Shown piece after piece: positions 8,407 through 17,534 of a stretch of DNA of 42,661 nucleotides. The position numbers were made by a program, and so were the translations under genes. Origin of the DNA: Rubrivivax sp. GTDB taxonomy: Bacteria; Pseudomonadota; Gammaproteobacteria; Burkholderiales; Burkholderiaceae_C. The first letter of the stretch is position 1, and every line of letters starts with the position of its first letter. The notes below the pieces were generated by a model, which was not told the DNA's origin, made no database searches, and saw only the letters and a list, made by a program, of their open reading frames with translations. The stretch is taken from positions 1 through 42,661 of the forward strand of contig JAURZK010000129.1 in the NCBI GenBank assembly GCA_030653505.1, read 5' to 3'.

Positions 8407-8502
8407 GGGCCATCCTTCCCGGGCAGGGCCGCATCATGAGGCACGGCCCCTGCCCTTCCCCGCACTGCGGTTGTGCGGCCGACAGCCCGCAGGCGGGATC
8501 GA

Positions 8503-9972
8503 CTACGGCAGCAAGCCCAGGCCGATGCGCGTGATGCGCCCGTCCTGCAATTCACGCACCGCGAGCATGGCCGGCCCCAGGCGCACGCAGTCGCCCACCA
8601 CGGGTGGGCGGCGCAGTTCGGCGCGCATCCAGTCGCCCAGCGACAAGTCGGCGTCCTGCGCGGCATTCGGCGGCAAGGGCAGGCTGTAGAACTCGCACAC
8701 CGCAGCCACCGGCGTCCCGGGGTCGAGCCCGAAGTCGCGGAACACGGCGCGCTGCTGGCGTTCATCACCGGGGTCGGGCAAGGCCACCCCCAGCTTGCGC
8801 GCCACCAGCGCGATCGTCGTGCCCTGGGTCAACAGCGAAGCCAGCACCACGACGAAGGCGATGTTGAACAGCACCATGGCCTGCGGCGTGCCGGCCAGCA
8901 GCGGGAAGAGGGCCAGCACGATGGGTACGGCGCCGCGCAGCCCCACCCAGGCGATGAACCAGGTCTCGCGCGGCGTGAAGTGGAAGGGCAGCAGGCACAG
9001 CCACACCGCCACCGGCCGCGCGACGAACATCAGCACCAGCGCCACGCCCAGCCCGGGCAGCAGCGAGGCCACCATCGTCGACGGTGTCACCAGCAGGCCC
9101 AGCAGCAGGAACATGCCGGCCTGCGCCAGCCAGGCGTAGCCGTCCATCGCCGCCAAAGTGGGCGCCACCTCGGCGCTGGCACGGTTGCCGACGATGAGCC
9201 CGAACAGGTAGACGGCCAGGAAGCCCGAGCCTCCGAGCCACCCGGTGGCCGCGAACACGCTCAACCCCGCGGCGCCCACCAGCAGCGCCAGGATGCCGCC
9301 GCCGGCGTCGCGCGCCGCCACGCGCTTGAGCAGCTCGGCCACGGCAAAGCCGCTGGCCACGCCAGCGGCCGTGCCCCAGCCGAACTGCTGCGCGAAGGCC
9401 GTGGCCATGCCGGCCCAGGCCGCGGCCGCCCCCGGCGGCGACGCCAGCAGCGAAATGAAGACCAGCGTGAGGTAGACCGCCATCGGGTCGTTGACACCCG
9501 ACTCGATCTCCAGCGTGGCCGCCACACGTTCGTTGAGCGTCACGCCCGAACGCGTGAGCAGCGCAAATACCGCCGCAGCGTCGGTGCTGCCGACGATGGC
9601 ACCCAGCAGCAGCGCCGTGCCCCAGTCCAGCCCGACCAGCAGCACGCCGGCCGCCGCGGTGATGCCGGCGCAGATGACCACGCCGACGGTGGCCAGCACC
9701 GCCGCCGGCCGCAGCCCGGTGCGGAAGGTGGCGTAGGCGGTGCGCAGCCCGCCGTCGAGCAGGATCACGGCCAGCGCCACGTTGCCGACCCAGAAGCTGA
9801 TGCGCGCGTCGTCGAAGTGCCAGCCGCCGATGCCGTCGACGCCGGCCAGCACACCGGCGATCAGGAACACGAGGAGGAAGGAAAAACCGATGCGCGCCGA
9901 GAACAGCCCGGCCAGCACGCTGACGAAGACGAGTGCCGCGGCCGCCAGCAGAGGCAGGTTCACGAAATCCAT
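8503..9972 (-). CDS. cvrA: Potassium/proton antiporter, CvrA/NhaP2 type
   Basis: A 489-residue membrane protein; I chose the ATG at 9972 (MDFVNLPLLAAAALVFVSVL). About 12 hydrophobic segments fill residues 1-390. The CPA1 core motif is clear: GAIVGSTDAAAVFALL and LEIESGVNDPMAV, with the Asp that binds the transported ion. Residues about 400-489 are a soluble tail (CEFYSLPLPPNAAQDADLSL ...) of the CorC_HlyC/TrkA-C-like regulatory type found in NhaP2/CvrA. The family exchanges K+ or Na+ for H+ across the inner membrane and supports growth under osmotic stress. It is divergent from the KefB-like gene with only 94 bases between, so the two antiporters may share control. Confidence 0.85.
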   Translation of the reverse strand: MDFVNLPLLAAAALVFVSVLAGLFSARIGFSFLLVFLIAGVLAGVDGIGGWHFDDARISFWVGNVALAVILLDGGLRTAYATFRTGLRPAAVLATVGVVICAGITAAAGVLLVGLDWGTALLLGAIVGSTDAAAVFALLTRSGVTLNERVAATLEIESGVNDPMAVYLTLVFISLLASPPGAAAAWAGMATAFAQQFGWGTAAGVASGFAVAELLKRVAARDAGGGILALLVGAAGLSVFAATGWLGGSGFLAVYLFGLIVGNRASAEVAPTLAAMDGYAWLAQAGMFLLLGLLVTPSTMVASLLPGLGVALVLMFVARPVAVWLCLLPFHFTPRETWFIAWVGLRGAVPIVLALFPLLAGTPQAMVLFNIAFVVVLASLLTQGTTIALVARKLGVALPDPGDERQQRAVFRDFGLDPGTPVAAVCEFYSLPLPPNAAQDADLSLGDWMRAELRRPPVVGDCVRLGPAMLAVRELQDGRITRIGLGLLP

Positions 9973-9999
9973 GCGCGGAGTATCCCGGAGCGGGCGGGC

Positions 10000-10013
10000 T
10001 TGACCTCCCTCAA
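10000..10013. promoter_or_regulatory. FNR/ANR-like site between divergent antiporter genes
   Basis: TTGAC-CTCC-CTCAA matches 8 of the 10 specific bases of the FNR consensus TTGAT-N4-ATCAA. It lies in the 94-base gap between the NhaP2-type gene (minus) and the KefB-like gene (plus), 54 bases before the KefB start. Universal stress proteins, encoded one gene downstream, are common FNR/ANR targets. Assignment by eye only. Confidence 0.4.
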
Positions 10014-10066
10014 GGGCAAGACGTGCGGCAAGGGCCTGCGCAGCCACCGTCCCGCAGAATGAAGCC

Positions 10067-12031
10067 ATGACACTGGCCTCCACCCTGGCCCAGGTGCTGC
10101 TGCTGCTGGGCAGCGCCGTCCTCGTGGTGCTGGTCTTCCAGCGCCTGCGCATCCCGTCCAGCCTGGCCTACCTGCTCATCGGCCTGCTGCTGGGGCCGCA
10201 CACCGCGGGGCCGGTGGTCGACGCACAGCCACTGCAGGCCTTGGCCGAATTCGGCGTCGTCTTCCTGCTCTTCACGATAGGGCTGAACTTCTCGCTGCCG
10301 CAGATCCACGCGCTGCGCCACATGGTGCTGGGGCTGGGCACCGCGCAGGTGGCCTTGACCACGGTGGCCGTGGGGCTGATCGGCTGGGCCGCCGGGCTGG
10401 CGCCGGCGGCGGCGTTTGTCGTCGGCGCGGTGTTCGCGCAGTCGTCGACGACCATCATCAGCGGCCAGCTCGCCGAGCAGCGCGAGGAACACGGCCGCCA
10501 TGCGCGGCTGGGCGTGGCGATGTCGGTGTTCCAGGACGTCACCGCCGTGCCCTTCGTCGTCGTCATCCCGGTGCTGGCGACCGCCGGTGCTGCGGCCCTG
10601 GGCATCTCGCTGACGTGGGCACTGGCCAAGGCCGCGCTGGCGCTGGTGCTGGTGGTCTTCGTCGGGCGCTGGCTGCTGCGGCCGCTGTTCCACCATGTCG
10701 CGGCGCGGCGTTCGGCCGAGCTGTTCACGCTGACGGTGCTCTTCGTCTCGCTGGCTGCCGGGGCCACGACACATGCGCTGGGACTGTCGATGGCCTTCGG
10801 TGCCTTCCTCGCCGGCATGGTGCTGGGTGACACCGAGTTCCGCCACCAGGTCGAGACCACGATCCGCCCCTTCCGCGACGTGCTGCTGGGCCTGTTCTTC
10901 GTCGGCATCGGCATGCTCATCGACCCTGCGGCGCTGGCGCGTGTGTGGCCCTGGGCGCTGCTGGGCGCGGCGCTGCTGCTCGTCGTCAAGGGGCTGCTCG
11001 TCACGGCCATCGTGCGGCGCGCCGGTGTCGACTGGCTCACGGCCTGGCGAACGGGTCTGCTGCTGGCGGTGGGCGGCGAGTTCGGCTTTGCGCTGCTGGC
11101 GCTGGGCCTGCAGGGTGGCGTGGTGGGCGCCGAACTGGGGCAGATCGTGCTGGCCTCGGTGCTGTTCTCGATGGTCGTCGGGCCGGTGCTCATCCGCTAC
11201 AACCACGCGCTGGCGCTGCGCCTGGCGCCGCGCGAAGTGGGGCTGGCCGACCCGGAACCCGAGTTGGCGCCTGCAGCGCCCTTGACCGGGCATGTGCTGC
11301 TGGTGGGCTACGGCCGCATCGGCCAGAGCCTGGGCCACCTGCTCGAGGCCGAGCAACTGCCCTGGGTGGCCGTGGACCTCGACGCCGCACGTGTGCGCGA
11401 AGCGCGCCTGGCCGGCGTGCGTGTGCACTTCGGCGACGGCGCGCAGCTCGACCTGCTCGAAGCGCTGGGCCTGGCCGCGGCACGCCTGGTGGTGCTGACC
11501 CACGACGACACCGCCGCCGCGCTGAAGGCGCTGCAGCAGATCCGCGCCCGCCACCCGGCGCTGCCGGTCATGGTGCGCACGCGCGACCTGAGCGCGGTGG
11601 ACGAACTGCGTGCCGCCGGTGCCACCGAGATCTTCCCCGAGACGCTGGAAGCCGGGCTGATGATCGCCTCGCAGGCGCTGCTGACGCTGGGCGTGCCGCT
11701 GGCGCGTGTGCTGCGGCGCGTGCAATCGCAACGGGCTGGCCACTACCAGCAGCTGCGCGAGCTCTTCCCCGGCGACGCCACGCATGCGTCGGACACCGAA
11801 GACCCCGAAGCCGACCGCCTGCACGCGCTGCGCCTGCCGCCCGACAGCGTGCACCGCGGCCAGCCACTGTCGGCGCTGCCGCTGGAAGGTGTGGTCATCA
11901 CCGCGTTGGTGCGCCAGGGGCAGCGGCGGTTGCAACCGGCCGCCGACACGCGTATCGAGGGCGACGACACGCTGGTGCTGTTCGGCCCGCCGGCTGCGCT
12001 GGCAGGCGCGGAAGCGAGGCTGCTCGGATGA
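10067..12031 (+). CDS. KefB-family cation:proton antiporter with RCK (TrkA-N and TrkA-C) domains
   Basis: A 654-residue protein. Residues 1-385 form about 12-13 membrane segments of the CPA2 Na+/H+ exchanger type (FLLFTIGLNFSL; FVVGAVFAQSSTTIISGQLA; FFVGIGMLIDP). Near residue 409 an NAD-binding RCK domain begins (HVLLVGYGRIGQSLGHLLEA) and continues through FGDGAQLDLLEALGL. The last about 80 residues (LRLPPDSVHRGQPLSALPLE ... DTLVLFG) are a TrkA-C ligand-binding domain. This order is that of the KefB/KefC/YbaL group, K+ or Na+ efflux systems gated by cytosolic ligands. It heads a plus-strand block with a stress protein, a phosphate transporter and a P-type ATPase; 91 bases separate it from the next gene. 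Confidence 0.88.
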   Translation: MTLASTLAQVLLLLGSAVLVVLVFQRLRIPSSLAYLLIGLLLGPHTAGPVVDAQPLQALAEFGVVFLLFTIGLNFSLPQIHALRHMVLGLGTAQVALTTVAVGLIGWAAGLAPAAAFVVGAVFAQSSTTIISGQLAEQREEHGRHARLGVAMSVFQDVTAVPFVVVIPVLATAGAAALGISLTWALAKAALALVLVVFVGRWLLRPLFHHVAARRSAELFTLTVLFVSLAAGATTHALGLSMAFGAFLAGMVLGDTEFRHQVETTIRPFRDVLLGLFFVGIGMLIDPAALARVWPWALLGAALLLVVKGLLVTAIVRRAGVDWLTAWRTGLLLAVGGEFGFALLALGLQGGVVGAELGQIVLASVLFSMVVGPVLIRYNHALALRLAPREVGLADPEPELAPAAPLTGHVLLVGYGRIGQSLGHLLEAEQLPWVAVDLDAARVREARLAGVRVHFGDGAQLDLLEALGLAAARLVVLTHDDTAAALKALQQIRARHPALPVMVRTRDLSAVDELRAAGATEIFPETLEAGLMIASQALLTLGVPLARVLRRVQSQRAGHYQQLRELFPGDATHASDTEDPEADRLHALRLPPDSVHRGQPLSALPLEGVVITALVRQGQRRLQPAADTRIEGDDTLVLFGPPAALAGAEARLLG

Positions 12032-12122
12032 ACGCAACGACCTACGCACATTCGCAGCCGCCCGCGGGGAACACCGACCGTACGGGTATGCCCCTCCAGG
12101 GTCAAGACAAGGAGCCCGCACG

Positions 12123-13025
12123 ATGAACGCCCTCGGTCCCATCCTCGCCGCCACCGACTTCTCGGCCGCCGCACGTCACGCTGCCGACCGCGCCGCACGC
12201 CTGGCGCACGAGTCGGGTGCAACGCTGACGCTGATGCACGTGCTGTCCGGCAGCGGCCTTCAGGACCTGCGCGCCTGGCTCGGCGCCGACAGCGACATGG
12301 AGCAGCGCCTGCACGCCGAGACCCTGCAGCAGCTGCAGCAGCTGGCCGACGAGCTTCACGCCACGCGGCACGTGCCGGTGCGGCTGGCCCAGGCCAGCGG
12401 CGCGCCGCTGGACGAGATCGTGCGCGAGGCGCAGGCGCTCGACGCCGGCCTGCTGGTGGTGGGCGCACGCGGCGTGAGCTTCCTGCGCCGCCTGGTGCTG
12501 GGCACGACCTCGGAACGCCTGCTTCGGCGCACGACGCGGCCGGTGCTGGTGGTGCGGCAGACGGCCCACGAGCCCTACCGTCGCGTGCTTCTGGCGCTGG
12601 ACTTCTCGCCCTGGTCGCTGCGCGAGGTGGCGGTGGCGCGGCAGGTGGCGCCGCATGCCCACCTCGTGCTGCTCAACGCCTTCCAGGTGCCTTTCGCGGA
12701 GAAGCTGCGTTTTGCCGGCGTCGACGACGCGACCGTCGAGCTCTACCGCCGCCAGGCACGCAGCACGGCCACCGAGCGCGTGCACGCGCTGGCGCATGCC
12801 GCCGGCCTGAAGCCCGGGCGCTGGGAGGCCTGCATCGTCGAGGGCGACGCCTCGCTGCGCATCGTCGAGCAGGAACAGGAACGGGACTGCGACCTCGTCG
12901 TGCTTGGCAAACACGGGCAGTCGGTGACCGAGGAACTGCTGCTGGGCAGCGTCACCAAACACGTGCTGGCCGAAGGCAGTGGCGACGTGCTGGTCTCGAC
13001 GGCCCGAGCGGACGCGATGGGATGA
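12123..13025 (+). CDS. Tandem-domain universal stress protein (UspA family)
   Basis: A 300-residue protein starting MNALGPILAATDFSAAARHA, with AAGGAG about 10 bases upstream. Two Usp domains are visible: residues about 1-145 ending in LLVVGARGVSFLRRLVLG and RRTTRPVLVV, and residues about 150-295 starting RRVLLALDFSPWS and ending LVVLGKHGQSVTEELLLGSV. The G-2x-G-9x-G-(S/T) nucleotide loop pattern is recognisable in both halves, so ATP binding is plausible. Tandem Usp proteins are cytoplasmic and are often induced by low oxygen or stasis. The TGA overlaps the next start (ATGA at 13022-13025), coupling its synthesis to the Na/Pi cotransporter. An FNR-like site stands upstream of the first gene of the block. 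Confidence 0.9.
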   Translation: MNALGPILAATDFSAAARHAADRAARLAHESGATLTLMHVLSGSGLQDLRAWLGADSDMEQRLHAETLQQLQQLADELHATRHVPVRLAQASGAPLDEIVREAQALDAGLLVVGARGVSFLRRLVLGTTSERLLRRTTRPVLVVRQTAHEPYRRVLLALDFSPWSLREVAVARQVAPHAHLVLLNAFQVPFAEKLRFAGVDDATVELYRRQARSTATERVHALAHAAGLKPGRWEACIVEGDASLRIVEQEQERDCDLVVLGKHGQSVTEELLLGSVTKHVLAEGSGDVLVSTARADAMG

Positions 13026-14635
13026 ACGGCATGGACGGCCTGCACGCACTCGGCCTGCTGGCCGGCGGGCTGGGTCTGTTCCTGCTGGGCATGGCGATGA
13101 TGACCGACGGCCTCAAGCTGGCCGCCGGCCCGGCGCTGCACGGCATCTTGCGCGGCGCCACCAAGACGCGCTGGCACGCGCTGGGCTCGGGTGTGCTGGT
13201 GACGGCGGTGGTGCAGTCGTCCAGCGCCGTCACGGTGGCCGCCATCGGTTTCGTCAACGCCGGCCTGCTGGGGCTGCCCGCCGCGCTGTGGGTGCTGTTC
13301 GGCGCCAACGTCGGCACCACGATGACGGGCTGGATCGTGGCGCTGGTGGGGCTGAAGTTCAAGGTCGAGGCGCTGGCGCTGCCGCTCGTCGGCCTGGGTG
13401 TGCTGCTGCGCATGAGCGGCGAGAACCAGCGACGTGGCCACGTCGGCACCGCGCTGGCGGGCTTCGGGCTGCTCTTCGTGGGCATCGCGACGCTGCAGCA
13501 GTCCTTCGCCGGCCTGGCCGGGCAGGTGAGCCTGCCGCAGGGCAGCGGTGTGCTCACCCTGCTGGCGCAGCTGGGCATCGGCGTGCTGATGACGGTGCTG
13601 ATGCAATCGTCCAGCGCGTCGATGACGATCGCGCTCACCGCCGCGCAGGGCGGGCTCATCGACACCCAGGGCGCGGCTGCGGTGGTCATCGGCGCCAACG
13701 TCGGCACCACCGTCACCGCGCTGCTGGCGGCCATCGGCGCCACGTCCAACGCACGCCGCGCCGCGGCGGCGCACGTCGCCTTCAACGTCGTCACCGCCAC
13801 CGTGGCGCTGCTGCTGCTGCCGTGGCTGATCGACGCGCTGGGTCGCGCGCGCGAGGCGCTGGACCTGCCGCCCGACCCGGCGACCAAGCTGGCGCTCTTC
13901 CACACCACGTTCAACGTCTTGGGCGTGCTGCTGATGTGGCCCATCGCCGACCGCCTGACGGCCTGGCTGCAGCAGCGCTTCCGTGCCCGCGAGGACGACG
14001 AAGCCCAGCCGCGCCACCTGGACAAGAACGTGCTCGCCGTGCCGACGCTGGCGCTGGACGCACTGGGGCGCGAGATCGCCCGCGTCGGCGAGTTTGCGCT
14101 GCGCACGCTGCGCGGCGTGCTCGCCGGCGCCGCGCCGGCAGCGCTGGCGCGCGAGCAGGCGGTGGTACAGCGGCTGGACGCGGCGATCGAGGCCTTCGTC
14201 GAGGGCATCAACCGCCAGGCGATGTCGCAGGCCGCCAGCGAGCGCCTGGCCGTGCTGTTGCGCATCGAGCGTTACCACGAGGCGAGCACCGAGGCGGCGC
14301 TGGTCGCCGCGCCGCTGCCGCAGCCGGCCGCCCACGACACGGCCGTGCAGGCCGCTCACGACCGCTTCGTCGGCCGTTGCGGCGCGCTGCTGCCGCAGGG
14401 CGCGGGCGCAGCGACACACACAGGGCTCGACGCCGAACCCGTCGCCGACGCCGACGCCGACGCGATGGAGACCGCCTACCAGTCGCTGAAGGCCTCGCTG
14501 TTGAGCGCCGGAGCAGCAGGGCGCATGCCGCTGGCGCCGATGGAAGACGCGCTGCGCCGCTACAGCGCGCTGCGCCGCGCCACGCAGCAGGCTGTCAAGG
14601 CCAGGCGGCGCAGCTTGCAGGACACCAAAGGCTGA
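13022..14635 (+). CDS. Na+/Pi cotransporter family protein with PhoU-like C-terminal domain
   Basis: A 537-residue protein. Residues 1-310 are hydrophobic and contain the duplicated NptA/NPT2 signature: VVQSSSAVTVAAIGF (Q65) with LFGANVGTTMTG (about 94-100), and a second copy MQSSSASMTIAL with IGANVGTTVTAL. Residues about 340-530 are helical and charged, like the PhoU domain fused to bacterial members. The family imports or exports phosphate with sodium; bacterial members such as E. coli YjbB act in phosphate efflux. The gene overlaps the universal stress gene by four bases and is followed 8 bases later by the P-type ATPase gene, so the three are very likely one transcript. Confidence 0.88.
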   Translation: MNGMDGLHALGLLAGGLGLFLLGMAMMTDGLKLAAGPALHGILRGATKTRWHALGSGVLVTAVVQSSSAVTVAAIGFVNAGLLGLPAALWVLFGANVGTTMTGWIVALVGLKFKVEALALPLVGLGVLLRMSGENQRRGHVGTALAGFGLLFVGIATLQQSFAGLAGQVSLPQGSGVLTLLAQLGIGVLMTVLMQSSSASMTIALTAAQGGLIDTQGAAAVVIGANVGTTVTALLAAIGATSNARRAAAAHVAFNVVTATVALLLLPWLIDALGRAREALDLPPDPATKLALFHTTFNVLGVLLMWPIADRLTAWLQQRFRAREDDEAQPRHLDKNVLAVPTLALDALGREIARVGEFALRTLRGVLAGAAPAALAREQAVVQRLDAAIEAFVEGINRQAMSQAASERLAVLLRIERYHEASTEAALVAAPLPQPAAHDTAVQAAHDRFVGRCGALLPQGAGAATHTGLDAEPVADADADAMETAYQSLKASLLSAGAAGRMPLAPMEDALRRYSALRRATQQAVKARRRSLQDTKG

Positions 14636-14643
14636 ACGACACC

Positions 14644-17370
14644 ATGGCCACCCGCACCCCCCCGCAAGCCGCCCAGCCACCCTCGGACTGGCACGCCCGC
14701 AGCGTCGAACAGACCCTGCAGGCCCAGGCCGTGGCCTCGGGCACCGGCCTGGCTCTCGATGAAGCCGCACGCCGCCTGGCACGGCACGGCGCCAACCGCC
14801 TGCCCGCCGCGCGGCGCCGGCCGCCCTGGCAACGCTTCCTGCTGCAGTTCCACAACCCGCTGATCTACGTGCTGCTGGTGGCGGCGGCCATCACCTTCGG
14901 CCTGGACGACCTCGTCGACACCGGCGTCATCCTCGGCGTGGTGCTGATCAACGCCGCCATCGGCTTCGTGCAGGAAGGCAAGGCCGAAAAGGCGCTGGAA
15001 GCCGTGAGCGCGATGCTGGCCAGCCGCGCCACCGTGCTGCGCGACGGCGCCTGGCACGAGATCGACGCCGAGGCCCTGGTGCCGGGCGACATCGTGCAGC
15101 TCGAACCGGGCGCCCGCGTGCCGGCCGACCTGCGCCTGGTCCGCACCAAGAACCTGCGCATCGACGAGGCCGCGCTCACCGGCGAGTCGGTGGCCGCCGA
15201 CAAGGCCTGCGACGCCGTGGCCGCGGGCGCGCCGCTGGGCGACCGGCGATGCATGGCCTATTCGGGCACCGTGGTCGGCGTCGGCCAGGGGCGCGGCGTC
15301 GTGGTGGCCACCGGCACGGCCACCGAGATCGGCCGCATCGGCACGCTGGTGGGTGGCGTGCAGAGCCTGGACACGCCGCTGACGCGCCGGCTCGACCAGT
15401 TCGCGCGCCGCATCACGCTGTTCATCGTCGCCGTCGGCCTCGTCACCTTCCTCTTCGGCTACCTGTGGCGCGGCATGCCGCTGCTGGAGATCTTCCTCGC
15501 CGTCGTCGGGCTGGCGGTGGCGGCCATCCCCGAAGGCCTGCCGGCCATCGTGACCATCGTGCTGGCCATCGGCACGCGCAACATGGCGCGCCAGCGTGCC
15601 ATCGTGCGCCGCCTGCCGGCAGTGGAAACGCTGGGCTCGGTGACGGTGATCTGCAGCGACAAGACCGGCACGCTGACCAAGAACGAGATGACCGCCGTGC
15701 GCGTGATGCTGCCCGGCCGCACGCTGGACGTCAGCGGCGCCGGCTACGCGCCCGAGGGCGGGTTCGGGCACGACGGCCAGCCCGTCGACGCCGAGGCCGA
15801 CGCCGCCCTGCAGGCCCTGGCGCGCTGTGCGCTGCTGTGCAACGACGCCCAGCTGGCGCACGACGAGGCCGCGGGCTGGCAGCTGGTGGGCGACCCCACC
15901 GAAGGCGCGCTGCTGAGCCTGGCGCACAAGGCCGGGCTCGACCCGCAGGGCGAGGCTGCCGCCACGCCACGTGTCGACGAGATTCCCTTCGAGTCCGAAC
16001 ACCGCTACATGGCCACGCTGCACCACGACCACGACGGTGGCGCCTTCGTGCTGCTGAAGGGCGCGCCGGAACGTGTGCTGGCGCTGTGCCGGCACGAAGG
16101 TGAGGGGCTGCCGCTGGACCCCGCAGCCTGGGCCGCGCGCATGGACGACGCGGCCCGCGCCGGCCAGCGTGTGCTGGCGCTGGCACGCTGCGCCCTGCCG
16201 CCCTCAGACGGCGCGCCGCCCACGGCGCTGAGCAGCGCCGACATCGGCCCGCACTTCATGCTGCTGGGGCTGGTCGGCCTCATCGACCCGCCGCGCGAGG
16301 AGGCCATCGCCGCCGTCGCCGAATGCCAGCAGGCGGGGCTGCGCGTGAAGATGATCACCGGCGACCACGCCGTCACCGCGGCGGCCATCGGCGCGCAGCT
16401 CGGGCTGAACACCGAGCAGGTGCTGACCGGCGAGACGGTGCAGGGCCTGGACGACGCTGCGCTGCGGCAGCGCGCGCGGCACTGCGACGTCATCGCCCGC
16501 GCCAGCCCCGAGCACAAGCTGCGCCTGGTGCAGGCACTGCAGGCCGAAGGCGAACTGGTGGCGATGACCGGCGACGGCGTCAACGACGCGCCGGCGCAGA
16601 AGATGGCCGACATCGGCGTGGCCATGGGCAACAAGGGCACCGACGCCGCGCGCGCGGCGGCCGACCTGGTGCTCACCGACGACAACTTCGCCACCATCGC
16701 CCGCGCCGTGCGCGAGGGCCGTGTCGTCTTCGACAACATCAAGAAGTCGTTGCTCTTCATCCTGCCCACCAATGGCGGCGAGGCCGGCGTCATCCTGCTG
16801 GCCGTGTTCGCCGGCCTGACGCTGCCGGTGACGGCCGGGCAGGTGCTGTGGGTGAACATGGTCACGGCGGTGACGCTGGCGCTGGCGCTGGCCTTCGAGC
16901 CGGCCGAAGCCGGCGTGATGCGCCGCCCGCCGCGGCCGCCGGGCGAACCGCTGGTGACACGCGTGCTGGCCTTCCGCATCGCCTACGTCAGCGGGCTGAT
17001 GGTGGCGGTGACGATGACCGTCTTCGAATGGGACCTGGCGCGCGGCAGCAGCGTCGAGCACGCGCGCACCGCGGCGGTGAACATGCTGGTGGTGGGCGAA
17101 CTGGTCTACCTGTTCAACGTGCGCCACTTCACCGCGTCGGCCTTCACGCGCGACATCCTCACCGGCAACCCGGTGGCGCTGTGGATGAGCGTGCTGCTGG
17201 TGGGGCTGCAGCTGGCCTTCACCTACGCGCCGCCGCTGCAGGCACTGTTCCAGACCACGGCGCTGGACGGCACGGCCTGGGCGGTGATCGGGGTGCTGGG
17301 TGCACTGAAGTTCGGGGCCGTCGAGGCCGAAAAGGCGGTGCTGCGGCGGCTTGGGATCACGCGCATGTAG
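14644..17370 (+). CDS. Cation-transporting P-type ATPase (P2, PacL/CtpF-like)
   Basis: A 908-residue ATPase; the ATG at 14644 starts MATRTPPQAAQPPSDWH. The N-terminal cation_ATPase_N region is followed by the actuator motif TGES (T179), the phosphorylation site DKTGTLTKNE (D339) and the hinge MTGDGVNDAPA (from about G643), with about ten membrane segments. Membrane segment 4 has AIPEGLPAIVT, the P2 (calcium/sodium) type. Segment 6 reads NMVTAVTLALALAFEP, with Ala where calcium pumps carry Asp, as in the CtpF-like subgroup. The transported ion is therefore uncertain (Ca2+, Mg2+ or another cation). Last gene of the coupled USP - Na/Pi - ATPase block. In M. tuberculosis ctpF also neighbours a universal stress gene, from memory. 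Confidence 0.88.
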   Translation: MATRTPPQAAQPPSDWHARSVEQTLQAQAVASGTGLALDEAARRLARHGANRLPAARRRPPWQRFLLQFHNPLIYVLLVAAAITFGLDDLVDTGVILGVVLINAAIGFVQEGKAEKALEAVSAMLASRATVLRDGAWHEIDAEALVPGDIVQLEPGARVPADLRLVRTKNLRIDEAALTGESVAADKACDAVAAGAPLGDRRCMAYSGTVVGVGQGRGVVVATGTATEIGRIGTLVGGVQSLDTPLTRRLDQFARRITLFIVAVGLVTFLFGYLWRGMPLLEIFLAVVGLAVAAIPEGLPAIVTIVLAIGTRNMARQRAIVRRLPAVETLGSVTVICSDKTGTLTKNEMTAVRVMLPGRTLDVSGAGYAPEGGFGHDGQPVDAEADAALQALARCALLCNDAQLAHDEAAGWQLVGDPTEGALLSLAHKAGLDPQGEAAATPRVDEIPFESEHRYMATLHHDHDGGAFVLLKGAPERVLALCRHEGEGLPLDPAAWAARMDDAARAGQRVLALARCALPPSDGAPPTALSSADIGPHFMLLGLVGLIDPPREEAIAAVAECQQAGLRVKMITGDHAVTAAAIGAQLGLNTEQVLTGETVQGLDDAALRQRARHCDVIARASPEHKLRLVQALQAEGELVAMTGDGVNDAPAQKMADIGVAMGNKGTDAARAAADLVLTDDNFATIARAVREGRVVFDNIKKSLLFILPTNGGEAGVILLAVFAGLTLPVTAGQVLWVNMVTAVTLALALAFEPAEAGVMRRPPRPPGEPLVTRVLAFRIAYVSGLMVAVTMTVFEWDLARGSSVEHARTAAVNMLVVGELVYLFNVRHFTASAFTRDILTGNPVALWMSVLLVGLQLAFTYAPPLQALFQTTALDGTAWAVIGVLGALKFGAVEAEKAVLRRLGITRM

Positions 17371-17534
17371 GCCGCCAAGAACACCGAGGAAGTGCCGGCC
17401 CAGACGGCTGGCCAAGGCAGCGCGGCGCAGGACGGCCCGCATCTTCGCTCACCGGACCGGCTGGACCTGGCGCGCCGGCGGCTCGCAGCAGGCGTTTGTG
17501 CGCACCCGCCGTCAGCACCGGGCCCCTCTTGGCG

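Noticed and set aside
10010..12154. Minus-strand open frame of 714 codons opposite the KefB-like gene
   Set aside because: Antisense shadow with Gln/His/Arg-rich composition; the plus strand has a complete antiporter.
12979..17370. A single open frame of 1463 codons spanning the Na/Pi cotransporter and the P-type ATPase
   Set aside because: Its first 555 codons overlap the well-supported Na/Pi gene in another frame and have Arg/Ala-rich noise composition; only the part from 14644 is the ATPase.
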